Source of the DNA: a bacterium UBP15_UBA6099
GTDB taxonomy: Bacteria; UBP15; UBA6099
Length of the DNA stretch: 6,500 nt
Assembly (NCBI GenBank): GCA_002435745.1
Contig: DIWT01000058.1
Span: 38,370 to 44,869, forward strand
Reading direction: 5' to 3'
The notes below the pieces were generated by a model that did not search any database, had not been told where the DNA came from, and was given only the letters and a program-made list of their open reading frames with translations. The translations under genes and the position numbers were made by a program. Positions 6,423 through 6,500 of this stretch are shown here, in pieces (within the stretch, counting starts at the first letter, position 1; each line of letters begins with the position of its first letter).

Positions 6423-6461
6423 ATTCTAGCGCATTTTACCCAAACCTTCACTGTCTGAAAA
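6423..6461 (-). promoter_or_regulatory. Candidate promoter(s) for the outer-membrane protein gene
   Basis: Two overlapping options are seen on the minus strand. TTTTCA (6456-6461), 17 bp, then TAAAAT (6433-6438) would start RNA roughly ten bases before the ATG at 6416. Alternatively TAGAAT (6423-6428) lies six bases before that ATG, so transcription would start on or next to the start codon; its -35 region is poor. Neither option leaves a Shine-Dalgarno sequence before the start codon. Confidence 0.4.
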
Positions 6462-6500
6462 GAGAGGGTTTCCCGCGCGGGGATAGTGTAAACTTTTTTC

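Noticed and set aside
6472..6481. CCCGCGCGGG palindrome upstream of the barrel gene
   Set aside because: Ten bases, purely GC, no loop and no second copy; too short to support an operator or terminator.

Overview
The window shows a diderm (Gram-negative type) bacterium that I cannot place at species or phylum level. The diderm call rests on a 1215-residue secreted protein that looks like an outer-membrane beta-barrel and ends in phenylalanine. Base composition is moderate, with no sign of a phage or plasmid backbone. The palindromic intergenic repeats and the style of the large barrel protein resemble what is seen in environmental or uncultured lineages; that is an impression, not a result.

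Layout: all three convincing genes are on the minus strand, so transcription runs from position 6500 towards 1. First is a large outer-membrane protein (2769-6416) with a signal peptide, a Pro/Ala/Glu/Lys-rich linker, four copies of a 45-55 residue 'DY...G.I.F...I.V.YE' module and a long strand-rich C-terminal half. Then comes a 578-bp stretch up to the next start codon (2191-2768). It has no credible gene but is dense in structure: a ~200-bp imperfect foldback repeat (2494-2695), an array of 23-bp palindromes spaced about 57 bp apart (2291-2483), and a strong promoter. Last is a two-gene unit: a TetR-family regulator (1480-2190) followed 13 bp later by a DegT/DnrJ/EryC1/StrS-type PLP aminotransferase (156-1466). 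The last ~155 bases hold a weak terminator candidate and the edge of another palindromic repeat.

How the parts work together (inference): the TetR gene has a near-consensus sigma70 promoter (TTGACA-17-TATATT), and a perfect 11-bp-arm inverted repeat covers its -10 region, start site and ATG. This is the classic arrangement for autorepression, and because the aminotransferase follows closely it would be controlled by the same switch. The predicted transcript start lies only a few bases before the ATG, so the regulator mRNA is probably leaderless. The large barrel gene also has a -10-like box in the leaderless position. It is likely an independent unit whose mRNA would run into the foldback element. 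The most unusual content is the intergenic region, where three layers of palindromic structure are stacked.
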